From assembly GCA_022820025.1 (NCBI GenBank), contig JAJEGF010000030.1, positions 92,227 through 156,226 on the forward strand: 64,000 nucleotides of DNA, in the 5' to 3' direction. Below are positions 9,128 to 17,866 of this stretch, in pieces. A program made the translations under genes and the position numbers. The stretch comes from Chloroflexota bacterium (GTDB lineage: Bacteria > Chloroflexota > UBA11872). The first letter of the stretch is position 1. Each line of letters opens with the position of its first letter. The notes beneath the pieces are model-generated. The model saw nothing but the letters and a program-made list of their open reading frames with translations, had not been told where the DNA came from and did no database searches.

Positions 9128-9313
9128 ACATCGCGAGGGTCGGTCGGTTAACCGTCTAAATTCGAGATTCGCGGCTCATTAACCCGTTCTTCAACTCGCT
9201 GCCCGTCGGCGGGTAGAACCGACTCGGACTAGACCTCGGTCAAACAGACAGGCGCTGAGCACAGCCCTGACTCGTCGATGCAGCACCTTGCCGAGAAGGA
9301 CACCAAGTGGTTG

Positions 9314-10177
9314 CTACGACCCACCAGCGAAGACCCGCATGAAACCGTCGATGAGCCCGAGGTTGAAGTCAAAGCTAAGGGCGATGGGCAAGGCATGCTC
9401 AATCGAAAAAGTGGCCAGCGGTCCCGATCCGCCGATTCCAAGGAATGAGTCACTTGAGAGGGCCGGATTGAGAGTCCATGGCGGCGAAGGAACGGCGAGC
9501 GAAATAGCTGTTGCCAGGACACCCAGGAACACCGCGACGGCGACGCCGGCGGCCAGTATTGCGCCAAGCGTTCGGCCATTGCTCAGGCCCAGCGATTCGC
9601 GAACGGCCAAATGGGTCCCGATCAGCACCCAACCGGCGATTAATGTCCGGAAGCCCGAGTCAAGCGACGGCGGAAGTTGCCAGGCCACAAAACCCCAGCG
9701 TGCAACATCGGTCGCAGGATCGGTAGCCAGGCCGATGATCGGTACGAAGGCGCGAACGAGGACCGGCGTGAGGATGAGGAACAGGCCCGGCGCCTGTGCA
9801 AACGCAAGGCCGCGCGCGACCGACCCGAACCGTGGCGTCTGACAGTCGGCTGAGACCAGGCGCCCGCCAATGCTCCACAGCGCTGCAGCCCACACGGGCC
9901 AGGCTGCCAGGTGGACAGCGGTGTGCAGCGCGGCGATTGGCAGCGTTTCGTCCACAAACGTTTGCCACAGCAGGAGCTCGGTTCGACGTTCAAATGGCAC
10001 GACTCTCAACATGGACAGCATGGTCCGGCCGCTTTCGCCAAGACCCACGCCAAGCGCCGCAAGCATCACCAGGAGCACCGCCTGCCGCGTGCTGGCGCCG
10101 GGGGCCGAAACCTCGCGGTAGAGGTCTGAATCCAGGCTCAGAGCGCGAATCGTTCCGCGAACTAAACCGCCGCCCAT
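9314..10177 (-). CDS. YIP1-like multispanning membrane protein, copy 1
   Basis: About 287 residues. The conserved front RALSLDSDLYREVSAPGAS is followed by several hydrophobic helices, a shared central segment (AAWPVWAAALW, then LAFAQAPG), WVLIGTHLAVRESLGLSNGRT, and the tail FDFNLGLI. I chose ATG 10177 (MGGGLVRG) by comparison with the paralogues; ATG 10252 adds 25 hydrophilic residues. It is closest to copy 3 (shared FDFNLGLI end and an SxxFLGxxGxG segment). Assignment to the YIP1 family rests on resemblance to Chloroflexota YIP1 proteins. Function unknown. Confidence 0.7.
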   Translation of the reverse strand: MGGGLVRGTIRALSLDSDLYREVSAPGASTRQAVLLVMLAALGVGLGESGRTMLSMLRVVPFERRTELLLWQTFVDETLPIAALHTAVHLAAWPVWAAALWSIGGRLVSADCQTPRFGSVARGLAFAQAPGLFLILTPVLVRAFVPIIGLATDPATDVARWGFVAWQLPPSLDSGFRTLIAGWVLIGTHLAVRESLGLSNGRTLGAILAAGVAVAVFLGVLATAISLAVPSPPWTLNPALSSDSFLGIGGSGPLATFSIEHALPIALSFDFNLGLIDGFMRVFAGGS

Positions 10178-10238
10178 TCGTGTCTGCGCGGTCGGCTCGG
10201 CTCGGTGCCCGGTGTCCCGCCCAGTGGGACGATCGGTG

Positions 10239-11030
10239 CTACCCACCGGCAAATGGGAAGAGGCGGAACAGGTAGCCCATCACCGCGCTGCCGAAGTCAA
10301 GGCCCAGATTGAAGTCAGACCCCGACGCAGCGTCAAAGCCCGAGGGAACCCCACGCCAATACGCGGTCGCGTAGTCGAGGTTCCCGGCGCGAGATACCGA
10401 GTTGACTGCGGCCCCCACCAGCACCGCGACGATGCCGGCTCCAATGCCGGCGCCGCACAAGGTGATCAGGGTGCGGCCGTTGCGTAGTCCCAACGCCTCT
10501 CGCGTGGCCAGAAAGGTCCCGATGAGGACCCAGACGGCCACCACGCTCCAAACACTGGAGGCCAGCAGCCCCAACGGCGCTCTACCCACGCCGTCAGGGT
10601 CGACGCGTCCCAGCCAGAAGGCTCCGGCCAGAATCGGAATCAATACCAAGAGTGCGACGGGCGTCTGCGCGAAGGCCAGGACACGGGCCACAGGCCAGAA
10701 TCCCGGCGCCCGGCCGTATCGGGCCACACGCCGGCCAATAGCCCAGACTCCGGCCGCCCACACCGGCCAGGCCATTACCTGCGCAACGGCGCTAAACAGG
10801 ACCATGACGCCTGCTTCGGCCATCGGCGAGTCCATTCCCACGAGCGCTGGTTCGTTCCGTTCAATGAAGTGGAATGTCCTGGCGCCCCATGCAATGCCTG
10901 AAGCTGCGGAAGTGAGGACAACAATCAGTACAGCTTGATAGGAGCTGTTATCTGCGGTGGCGACTTCCCGGTACAACGCCGGGTCCAGCCTCAGGGCCCG
11001 CAACAGCCTGTTGCCGAAGCCGTCCCCCAT
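10239..11030 (-). CDS. YIP1-like multispanning membrane protein, copy 2
   Basis: About 263 residues: RALRLDPALYREVATADNS, then hydrophobic helices including MAWPVWAAGVWAIGRR, GAFWLGRVDP, WVLIGTFLATREALGLRNGRT, and the end SDFNLGLDFGSAVMGYLFRL. It pairs with copy 4, which shares GAFWLxRVDP and the xDFNLGLxFxxAVxxYLxRL tail. The longer frame from 11141 begins inside a degraded aminotransferase tail, so ATG 11030 (MGDGFGNRL) is the likely start. Product role unknown; membrane location is clear from hydrophobicity. Confidence 0.7.
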   Translation of the reverse strand: MGDGFGNRLLRALRLDPALYREVATADNSSYQAVLIVVLTSAASGIAWGARTFHFIERNEPALVGMDSPMAEAGVMVLFSAVAQVMAWPVWAAGVWAIGRRVARYGRAPGFWPVARVLAFAQTPVALLVLIPILAGAFWLGRVDPDGVGRAPLGLLASSVWSVVAVWVLIGTFLATREALGLRNGRTLITLCGAGIGAGIVAVLVGAAVNSVSRAGNLDYATAYWRGVPSGFDAASGSDFNLGLDFGSAVMGYLFRLFPFAGG

Positions 11031-11096
11031 GGTCGCCTGCCTCGCTCCCGCGCCGACTCTGGCGGTCAGTCTGTCACGCGTCGCCGCCGAACGCTG

Positions 11097-11178
11097 CGTG
11101 GCTTCGCCAATCCTTCGGGCCCTGCTCAACGCTGTTGACACCGCCGTTTCGCTCCAGGCGTCGATCAGGCGGCCACGC
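11097..11178 (-). pseudogene. Remnant of a class IV aminotransferase 3' end
   Basis: Reading the minus strand gives RLIDAWSET, a mismatched stretch of eight residues, then ARRIGEAT. The intact aminotransferase at 13969-14895 ends RLIDAWSET, eight residues, ARRLGEATE, with identical total length. The mismatch comes from compensating one-base indels (for example GGGCCCTGCTC here versus GGGCCTGCTC there). It directly abuts the lactonase remnant and marks the junction of a tandem duplication. Confidence 0.8.
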
Positions 11179-11184
11179 CTGCCT

Positions 11185-11351
11185 CGCCATCTTCACCATC
11201 GCCTCCACCGGCGTCTGGCACCACGCCGCCAACCAGGACACCAGCACCATCGCCACCTTCCGCATCCACGCCCAAAACTGGCCACCTCCACCCCACCGGC
11301 CAGGTAGCCAACATCCCCAACCCCGACTGCAATGAGCTTCTGCAGGTCTGA
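11185..11351 (+). pseudogene. Remnant of the lactonase 3' end
   Basis: Bases 11224-11351 align with 9001-9127 of the lactonase gene almost base for base, through the shared final GGTCTGA. A one-base insertion in the run CGCCCAAAACTGG (CCCCCAAACCGG in the gene) shifts the frame after NQDTSTIATFRIHAQ. No start or upstream part of the gene is present. The next 200 bp before YIP1 copy 3 correspond in position to the 186-bp spacer between the intact lactonase and YIP1 copy 1. Confidence 0.85.
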
Positions 11352-11549
11352 CTTGAGCTGCTGATTTGCCCTGAAGCGGGCGATGGCTCCCGGTTAAGCC
11401 CATAGCTCACGGAAAGCTGGTGCGTGTGACCTACCAGCGCGGACTCGGACGTCTAGACCCTGAGTCGCAGCCTAGGTGCCCTTGTTCGTCACTCCCAACG
11501 AAGGTCTGTCTCAGCTCACCGATGAAGGGTCACTTCCCGGGTTCAAGTA

Positions 11550-12422
11550 TCAAAATACCGCAATCCGAGCGAAGAGCCACGTTAGCGCTCGAATGAGGCC
11601 TAGATTGAAGTCAAAGCCACCTGAAATTGGGACTGCGGCGTCGAAGTAGATGGGATGTCCGGAAGTCTGGTAGAAGAAGCCGCTTGAGCCGAGAAAGTCC
11701 ACGCTCTGGCCGGCCGATCCAACCGTTGGCGCCGTCGCGATCACGATCACGGTCACGATGCTGCCTAGCAAGCCAGCGATGGCCGCCCCGGCCATGAGTA
11801 GCGCGAACATGGTGCGAGCGTTGGTCAGGCCAAACGACTCGCGAACGGCGAGAAACGTCCCAATCAGCACCCAGACGGATAGCAGCGCCTGCACGCCGAA
11901 CACGAGCGATCTCCCGAGATGCAGGGACGCAGCAAGCGGACGAAGCAAACTGAAATCTGCAGGCAGCAAACGGAAGGCCACGAAGACGATAGGAAAAATG
12001 AGGGGAACCACCACAGCGAAGAAACCGTGTGCTTGTGCGAACGCGAGAGCCCGTGCAATCGCCCAAACTCCCGGCACCGGATTCTGTGCGAACACGTAGC
12101 GGGCAATTAACCAGAGTGCGACGGCCCACACGGGCCAGGCGGCGGCCTGCGCGGCCGCGCTGAGCCCTGCGGTTGGGATCCCGTACCTCCCATAGAACTC
12201 CCAAAAGAGCGCTAAATCATCATTCGCGCGGAAAGTCGCCCAGGGAGTCAGCACGACCCGCGCGCACGCGGCAGTCCCCACCCCGACGGCTGCCAACAGG
12301 ACGACCAGCGTCGCCTGAAGCGTGATTCCGCCGGAAGCCGCTACTTCTCGATAGAGAGTCGGGTCCAGGCGCAAGGCTCGGCCTATCCTCTCGCGGAAGG
12401 CGGCAAACCAGATGGCACTCAT
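11550..12422 (-). CDS. YIP1-like multispanning membrane protein, copy 3
   Basis: 290 residues. RALRLDPTLYREVAASGGI is followed by hydrophobic helices with AAAWPVWAVALWLIAR, ALAFAQAHG, WVLIGTFLAVRESFGLTNART, SVDFLGSSGFF, and the tail GGFDFNLGLI. The tail and SxxFLGxxG region group it with copy 1, as expected if copies 3 and 4 arose from duplication of a copy 1-copy 2 pair. ATG 12422 (MSAIWFAAF) begins shortly before the conserved motif. Function unknown. Confidence 0.7.
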   Translation of the reverse strand: MSAIWFAAFRERIGRALRLDPTLYREVAASGGITLQATLVVLLAAVGVGTAACARVVLTPWATFRANDDLALFWEFYGRYGIPTAGLSAAAQAAAWPVWAVALWLIARYVFAQNPVPGVWAIARALAFAQAHGFFAVVVPLIFPIVFVAFRLLPADFSLLRPLAASLHLGRSLVFGVQALLSVWVLIGTFLAVRESFGLTNARTMFALLMAGAAIAGLLGSIVTVIVIATAPTVGSAGQSVDFLGSSGFFYQTSGHPIYFDAAVPISGGFDFNLGLIRALTWLFARIAVF

Positions 12423-12482
12423 GGCAGCTGATCGCCCGGCGCCCGCCGTGTGGATACGCCGAGGGCGTCAGGGTCGTTGGCT

Positions 12483-13313
12483 CTAGAGGCGTGCATGGTC
12501 GACGAGCCGAATCAGATAGTTCACCACTGCGTCGCTGAAACTCAGGCCAAGATTGAAGTCCAAACCTCGCGATACGTCGAACACGGAAGGGGACGCCAGC
12601 GAGTCGACCCAGGCCGCTCGTTGCGAACCGAATTCCCAGGTCACGATGATTCCGAGCAGCACCGAAAGGAGTCCAATGCCCGCGGCAACCGCGACCAGCG
12701 CGCCAAGTGTGCGGCCGTAACTCAGCCGAAGAGCTTCGTGCGTGGCCAGGAAGGTCCCCAGCAACACCCAGACTCCGACCACCGCCCGAACTGCGAATAC
12801 CAGTAGGCCCAACGTCGATCCCTCGTCAACTCGAGGGTCTACTCGAGCCAGCCAGAAAGCCCCCGCCGCTATGGGAATCAGCACGGCGCAGAGTCCCGGC
12901 GCCTGCGCAAAGGCCAGCACGCGCGCAACCTGCCAGAAGCCCAGCGACCGACTCGGCGGCGCAAAGCGCCGTCCAAAGACCCACAGTCCAGCCGTCCAGA
13001 CCGGCCAGGCGGCTACATGTGCGAACACACTAACGGCGGATACCGTACTTATCTCGGCCACGACCTGTTGCATCCATCGAACCGCGGGCTCACCCGTCAC
13101 CAGCAGATGGAGAGCTCCGGCGCCCCACCCAACGCCCGCGATCCCTGCTGTGAGCACAACGACCAGGACCGCCTGCCAGGTGCTGGCGCCCGGCGCCGCC
13201 ACCTCGCGGTACAGGCTGGGATCCAGCTGCAACGCGCGGCCGACCCGCCGAACCACGCCTCCCGGTGCTGCGACTTGGCGATACAAGGCGCCGTCGATCA
13301 GGATGTCGTCCAC
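12483..13313 (-). CDS. YIP1-like multispanning membrane protein, copy 4
   Basis: 276 residues. The main motif RALQLDPSLYREVAAPGAS is preceded by a second, shorter version, DGALYRQVAAPGG, within the first 20 residues: an internal duplication unique to this copy. Helices include AAWPVWTAGLWVFGRR, GAFWLARVDP, WVLLGTFLATHEALRLSYGRT, and the tail LDFNLGLSFSDAVVNYLIRL. It groups with copy 2. A small lipoprotein gene lies upstream. Function unknown. Confidence 0.7.
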   Translation of the reverse strand: MDDILIDGALYRQVAAPGGVVRRVGRALQLDPSLYREVAAPGASTWQAVLVVVLTAGIAGVGWGAGALHLLVTGEPAVRWMQQVVAEISTVSAVSVFAHVAAWPVWTAGLWVFGRRFAPPSRSLGFWQVARVLAFAQAPGLCAVLIPIAAGAFWLARVDPRVDEGSTLGLLVFAVRAVVGVWVLLGTFLATHEALRLSYGRTLGALVAVAAGIGLLSVLLGIIVTWEFGSQRAAWVDSLASPSVFDVSRGLDFNLGLSFSDAVVNYLIRLVDHARL

Positions 13314-13443
13314 GGCACGCCCAGTATCTCTGACCTGCTAATAATCCGTCATGGCTCTTGGCTGGATCCGTGCGTTTCTTGAGGCAGTGGCTGAGCCGAA
13401 GAATGACTCGACATATCCGGCTTATTTCCGACGTCAGCGTGTC

Positions 13444-13887
13444 CTAGTCTGTCGAAGCAATGCGCGATTTCCGGCATCCGGTTTCGTGCAAGATCTGCCT
13501 GATGTCACGCGGAAGCGCGGCATACGCTTCACTCAGTTGGTCATGCGATGTCTGTGCCGTCCGCAGCCTAGCCATCGTCAAAGACTGATAGGGAACTCCA
13601 TTTGGATCGAGGCCGCTCAGATAGTCTCGCAAGACCGTGAAACCGAAGAGATATGCCTCATGATAGTCCGCAAGTTCGGTAGGCGGATTGAGTTTCCTAA
13701 AGGCATTGACATGATCGAGCAGCCATTGCTGCCATTGACCCCATTTAACGAATGTCTCTGGATCTGGCTGGTCACTCGAAATGGCTGCGCATTGGTCAGC
13801 GTAGGCTTGGACCGTCAATGGCGGCGTGTCTTCGCATCCCGCTAGGCACAGGACGACTAGAGCGAGAACGGCGACGAGTTTCCGCAT
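13444..13887 (-). CDS. Small predicted lipoprotein of unknown function
   Basis: 147 residues beginning MRKLVAVLALVVLCLAGC, a signal peptide with a classical lipobox (LAGC, Cys 18). The mature part is hydrophilic, rich in Gln, Asp and aromatic residues, and probably helical; I recognise no domain. Export and lipid anchoring are predicted from the signal alone. Positioned between the YIP1 genes and the aminotransferase, it has no counterpart in the first half of the duplicated block, so it was probably lost there or inserted here. Confidence 0.65.
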   Translation of the reverse strand: MRKLVAVLALVVLCLAGCEDTPPLTVQAYADQCAAISSDQPDPETFVKWGQWQQWLLDHVNAFRKLNPPTELADYHEAYLFGFTVLRDYLSGLDPNGVPYQSLTMARLRTAQTSHDQLSEAYAALPRDIRQILHETGCRKSRIASTD

Positions 13888-13968
13888 GACACGTACATAG
13901 TGTGGGGCGCAAACAAGCCTGTAAAGGAACTTGGCTAGTCAGCTTCGCCGGCAAGCAGCCGACGCGAG

Positions 13969-14895
13969 CTATTCCGTCGCTTCGCCGAGCCTCCGGGCCT
14001 GCTCAACGATGTTCACGCCCACCGTCTCGCTCCACGCGTCAATCAGGCGGGCGAAGAGGTCGCCGGGGTGGCCGGCGCCGACCTGGGTGCCGTTGACGCG
14101 GGTGACCGGTAGCAGGCAGTAGGGGGTGCTGCTCAGGAACGCCTCGTCGGCGGTGAAGACGTCGTAGAGGGTCAGGTCGGCTTCGCGGACCTCCACGCTC
14201 AGGTCCAGGCTCAGGTCGCGGACGGTGGAGAGGCTCACGCCGGCCAGGCCGGTGCCGGTGCGCGGGGTCAGGATCGCGCCGTCGGAGACCACCATGAAGT
14301 TCGCGCCGGTGGCCTCGGCGATGCGGCCCTCCGTGTCCAACAACAGCGTGAAGGCGCCGGGGGCCAGGGCGTTGACTTCCTGTTCGGCCAGCGCCAGGAA
14401 CATGCGGCTGCGCGTCTTCATGCGCGGGTCCTGCGTTGAGATGTTGACCTGGCGGATCGAGGGCGTCACGCAGTGCGCGCCTTCCTCGTACGCGCGGTAC
14501 CAGTACTTGAAGCCCAGCTCGTGCGTCCAGACCAATACTGACGGCCCGGCGTCGCCGCGTCCGACGCCAGGGAACTGCGGGTGCGAGCCGCGGGTGATGT
14601 TGTGAAAGATCCAGGTGTCGCTGCCGTCCGGAAGGTCGGGGCTGTTGCGCTCCACGACCTCCAGCGTGACCTCGGTCAGCTCCTCGGAAGTCAGGCCCGG
14701 ATCCAGCCGGCAATAGTCCAGCGAGCGGTAGAGCCGGTCGATGTGCTCCTTCGGCTTGAACGGCTGCCCGCCGAAGGTGCGCGTGGCCTCGTAGACAATC
14801 TCGCCGTAGATGATGGCGAGGTCGTTCGGCCAGTAGCGGGCCTCTTCCAGCGGGACGATCTCACCGTTCGAATAAGCCCAGGCGCTCGCGCTCAT
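13969..14895 (-). CDS. Class IV PLP-dependent aminotransferase (branched-chain/D-amino-acid type)
   Basis: 308 residues. IYGEIVYEATRTFGG and HIDRLYRSL are the N-terminal hallmarks of fold-type IV enzymes. Lys160 in DPRMKTRSRM sits where IlvE carries its PLP lysine, and EATGANF with Glu194 is the cofactor-binding segment. The family transfers amino groups between branched-chain or D-amino acids and 2-oxo acids; which one is not clear. A degraded copy of its last 25 codons survives at 11097-11178. A parS-like site lies just upstream of the start. Confidence 0.85.
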   Translation of the reverse strand: MSASAWAYSNGEIVPLEEARYWPNDLAIIYGEIVYEATRTFGGQPFKPKEHIDRLYRSLDYCRLDPGLTSEELTEVTLEVVERNSPDLPDGSDTWIFHNITRGSHPQFPGVGRGDAGPSVLVWTHELGFKYWYRAYEEGAHCVTPSIRQVNISTQDPRMKTRSRMFLALAEQEVNALAPGAFTLLLDTEGRIAEATGANFMVVSDGAILTPRTGTGLAGVSLSTVRDLSLDLSVEVREADLTLYDVFTADEAFLSSTPYCLLPVTRVNGTQVGAGHPGDLFARLIDAWSETVGVNIVEQARRLGEATE

Positions 14896-14957
14896 ATCAA
14901 GAAATCCCTACCGGCGACTCGCGCGAGGGAGCCTAGCACCGGCTACCTGGCGCCCAA

Positions 14958-14973
14958 TGTTTCACGTGAAACT
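14958..14973. promoter_or_regulatory. parS-like ParB-binding site (15 of 16)
   Basis: TGTTTCACGTGAAACT matches the bacterial parS consensus TGTTTCACGTGAAACA at 15 of 16 positions, with an intact 14-bp palindromic core. It sits in the short gap between the aminotransferase start and the acetyltransferase stop. A perfect copy occurs at 62621. parS sites nucleate ParB and normally cluster near the replication origin. Confidence 0.8.
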
Positions 14974-14987
14974 TTGGGAATGGGTGA

Positions 14988-15935
14988 CTACTCGGGCAGC
15001 GGCTTGCGCAGGCGCCAGAACACGGCGTTGACGGTGGCGTTTACGGTGCGGGCGTAGAAGGCGTACGGGCCCGCGCCGTAGATCACGCCAATGTCCACGC
15101 CCCGCGCGCGCAGATCGGCCAGGGCGCGCTTGAGCAGCACCGTGCCCACGCCCAGTTGTCGGACCTCGGGCGATACGCCCATCGGACCCAGGCGATCCGG
15201 CGCCGCCACGTCGGTCACCGCGAATCCGCAGAACTCGCCGTCCTTCTCGGCCATCCACAGGGTGGGCGGGTCCAGCTTCAGGCCGGAGGTCGCCAGGTAG
15301 GCCCAGCGCCGCCCGACCGGGGCCGTGGCCAGGGCGCTCGGGTACTCGAACTCGCGCGCTACGTAATCCCATGCCTTCTGGTAGTCGGCCATCGTCACCC
15401 GGCGCACCCGTAGGCCGTGGTCGCGCTCCAACTCTTCTTCCTTCTCCGAGGTGTCCAGCGGGGTGTTGCGCAGGTCCACGTCCATGTCCATGCCGTCGCC
15501 CGCCCGCTCGTAGCCGCGCGCTTCCAGGAAGCACAGCGCCTCCGTGTAGCGCAGGTCCAGGCCCTGCATGAAGCGGTTGTTGCCGGCGATGATCGCCACC
15601 GACTCGCCGGCCCCCAGGCCGGCCAGCCGCTCCTCGATGTGATCGAACAGCCGGGTCGCGATGCCCTGGCGGCGCAGATCGCTCGCGACCGCAAACAACT
15701 TCACGCCGCCCACTGTCTGCAATTCCTCGCTCGGCGGCGCCCCGCAAGCCAGGCCGACCAGGCGGTCGCCCTGCCAAACCGTCGGGTTCAGGTCGGGATC
15801 GAAATCCGGGTCGTCGAGGATGCGGTCCTTGAGAATGGCCTCCGAGAACGGCAGGTACGCAATCTCGCGCTGGCACAACGCCGCCGCCTCGGGCAGATCC
15901 CCGGCCCCCAGCGGCCGTAATGCCAGGTCCGTCAC
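14988..15935 (-). CDS. Tandem-domain GNAT N-acetyltransferase
   Basis: 315 residues, about twice a single GNAT domain. The first half contains the acetyl-CoA loop VASDLRRQGIATRLFDHIEERL and the second GVSPEVRQLGVGTVLLKRAL, both fitting the Q/RxxGxG/A pattern. Acceptor substrate unknown. The start is GTG 15935, and its first bases overlap the stop of the upstream isomerase-like gene (GTGA), indicating translational coupling. An in-frame ATG would come much later. Confidence 0.8.
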   Translation of the reverse strand: MTDLALRPLGAGDLPEAAALCQREIAYLPFSEAILKDRILDDPDFDPDLNPTVWQGDRLVGLACGAPPSEELQTVGGVKLFAVASDLRRQGIATRLFDHIEERLAGLGAGESVAIIAGNNRFMQGLDLRYTEALCFLEARGYERAGDGMDMDVDLRNTPLDTSEKEEELERDHGLRVRRVTMADYQKAWDYVAREFEYPSALATAPVGRRWAYLATSGLKLDPPTLWMAEKDGEFCGFAVTDVAAPDRLGPMGVSPEVRQLGVGTVLLKRALADLRARGVDIGVIYGAGPYAFYARTVNATVNAVFWRLRKPLPE

Positions 15936-16834
15936 AGCGCCTCGATCCAGCGGCTCAGCATCTCGAACTCACACTCGGCCAGCGTACGCCCCGCCGGCAC
16001 GCCGGGCCCGACTTCCGTCTCCACGATCAGATGTCCGCTATATCCGCGCCGCTTCAACTCCGCCAGGATCGAAGGCCAGGGCACGTGGCCTTCGCCCAGC
16101 GCCCGCTTCGCAAACCAGCCGGGACCCAGCCGCCGCCGCGGCGGCTCCATGCGCTCGATCCAGGTGCCGATGTGCTCGAGGTAGAGGCGAAACGGGTAGG
16201 CGCCCAACTCGGTGGAGCCGACGATCGAGTGATCCTTGACGTGCACATGCAACAACCGGTCCCACACCGCCCCCACGCAGCGAGGCCCGAACGGCGTCGG
16301 CGTCTGCATCAGGTTGGCCGGATCGAGAATCAACCCGACCGCCGGGCGGTCAATGGCATCCAGCAACCGGTTGGCGCCGTCCGCCGATTCGGCCAATGAG
16401 CCGTGGTGCATCTCGATCGCCACCATCACCCCCAGGTCCGCCGCCGCCTCGGCGCACCAGCGCAGGTGGCGCGCCGCGCGCTCCCAGTGCTCGGGCTCGG
16501 CTTCCGGGACCGCCACCCAGCCCGGCCAAATCCGCACGCTACGAGCCCCCAGCACGGCGGCCCACCTCAGGAACTGGTGCGCGATCTGCCTCTCGGCCAG
16601 GGCGTCCGCCTCATCCAGCAGCCCAAAGTTGCCGGCGTGCGAGGCAATGTTGGCGATCTCCAACCCCTCGAAGAGTTCCCCCAGGAGATCCAGCCGCGCG
16701 GCATCCGCATCGGGCGGCAACTGGTGACGCGTGCCGCGGAGCTCCACGCTGGCGTAGCCGATCTCTCGCGCCGCGGCGGCGAACTCGGCGGCCGAGGTGT
16801 CGTCAAACAGCAGCCCCGACAACGCCAGCCGCAT
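15932..16834 (-). CDS. Sugar phosphate isomerase/epimerase-like TIM barrel (xylose isomerase/AP endonuclease 2 fold)
   Basis: 300 residues from MRLALSGLLF. ASVELRGTRH, IASHAGNFGLLDEAD, VAIEMHHGSLAESADG, GLILDPANLMQ, LLHVHVKDHSI and GHLIVETEVGPG follow the metal-ligand pattern (E, D, H, E) of this superfamily, which isomerises or epimerises sugars and inositols. ATG 16834 starts at the first beta strand; the frame extends to 16873. It is coupled to the downstream GNAT gene by a four-base overlap. Confidence 0.8.
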   Translation of the reverse strand: MRLALSGLLFDDTSAAEFAAAAREIGYASVELRGTRHQLPPDADAARLDLLGELFEGLEIANIASHAGNFGLLDEADALAERQIAHQFLRWAAVLGARSVRIWPGWVAVPEAEPEHWERAARHLRWCAEAAADLGVMVAIEMHHGSLAESADGANRLLDAIDRPAVGLILDPANLMQTPTPFGPRCVGAVWDRLLHVHVKDHSIVGSTELGAYPFRLYLEHIGTWIERMEPPRRRLGPGWFAKRALGEGHVPWPSILAELKRRGYSGHLIVETEVGPGVPAGRTLAECEFEMLSRWIEAL

Positions 16835-16922
16835 GCCATTCCTCCGTTTCCGGCCGCCAATCTCCAGCCGCACCGTACGTCACCTTGAGCTACCCGTGTC
16901 CCGGCCCGCGCTGGCGCTTACG

Positions 16923-17735
16923 ATGCAAGGAGATGATCACCGCCAACAACCCAACGTGCCACGTCCCCTGAGACGCCGAAGTCTGCTGGCCGCCGGCCTG
17001 GCGCTGGGCGCCGGCGCCCTGGCCGCCTGCGCCGACCCGCCAGCCCTGCCGCCCCTTCCGTTCGCGGACTCGGACCGCGGCAACGTGACCTACCGCACCG
17101 CCGACGGCATCCAGGTCGTCGCCACCTTCACGCCACCCGACACCCCACCGCCCTGGCCCGCGGCCGTCCTGATGCACCAATACCAGGGCACGCGCGCCCA
17201 GTGGGACGAGATGACGCCGCACCTGTTGGCCGCCGGCCTGGCCGTCCTGGCGCCCGACGCCCGAGCCCATGGCGAGAGCCTGCGCCGAGTCCGCCCCGAC
17301 GGCGGCTACGACTTCGAGACGGACCGGGCGAACACGCTGGACGACTGGCCGGCCGACGTTGCCGCCGCCGTCGACTGGCTGACCGCTCGCCCTGATATCG
17401 ACTCAGACCGCATCGGCGTCGGCGGCGCCAGCGTTGGAGCCAACACGGCCTGGATCGCATCCTCGGTGGTGCCCGCCGTCCGCCGGGCGGTGGCCGTAAG
17501 CGGACGTTTCGAACCCGGCCGCCTGCTGATGGGCGAGGACATCCCCAACTTCCAGCCCCGCGGCGTCCTCTTCCAGTCGGACCGCGAAGAATCCCTCCAG
17601 TCGCAAGCCCTCTACAGCCGCACCGCCGAACCCCGCCAGGTCTCCGTCTACGACACCCCCGGCCACGGCATCCAACTCCTCAAACACCCCACCCCCCGCC
17701 GCGACTTCATCGCCTGGCTCGCCCAGGGGCTCTAG
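16923..17735 (+). CDS. Exported alpha/beta hydrolase with Tat-type lipoprotein signal
   Basis: 270 residues. RPLRRRSLLAAGLALG followed by GALAAC gives a twin-arginine-like motif and a lipobox, so the protein is probably exported folded and lipid-anchored. The mature part has VLMHQYQGTRAQW (oxyanion side), LAPDARAHGES, the nucleophile elbow GGASVGANTAW, and the late TPGHGIQLL histidine, as in dienelactone hydrolase-like esterases. ATG 16923 places the signal at the N-terminus; the longer frame from 16797 would bury it. Substrate unknown. Divergent from the TIM-barrel gene. Confidence 0.75.
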   Translation: MQGDDHRQQPNVPRPLRRRSLLAAGLALGAGALAACADPPALPPLPFADSDRGNVTYRTADGIQVVATFTPPDTPPPWPAAVLMHQYQGTRAQWDEMTPHLLAAGLAVLAPDARAHGESLRRVRPDGGYDFETDRANTLDDWPADVAAAVDWLTARPDIDSDRIGVGGASVGANTAWIASSVVPAVRRAVAVSGRFEPGRLLMGEDIPNFQPRGVLFQSDREESLQSQALYSRTAEPRQVSVYDTPGHGIQLLKHPTPRRDFIAWLAQGL

Positions 17736-17866
17736 CTGATCGAATTCCTGTGCAGCCTCCGGTCGGGCCGCAGTCTCTAGACTGAGCGCTGAACCTCTGA
17801 ATTCGGAGTGGCGCACCAGTCTCTTCCTGCCTTCGGCTGAAACCTGCAACAGCAGCACCGGGCTAT

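Noticed and set aside
11031..11141. N-terminal extension of YIP1 copy 2
   Set aside because: The extra 37 residues are the degraded aminotransferase tail read in frame (ARRIGEAT), not part of the membrane protein.
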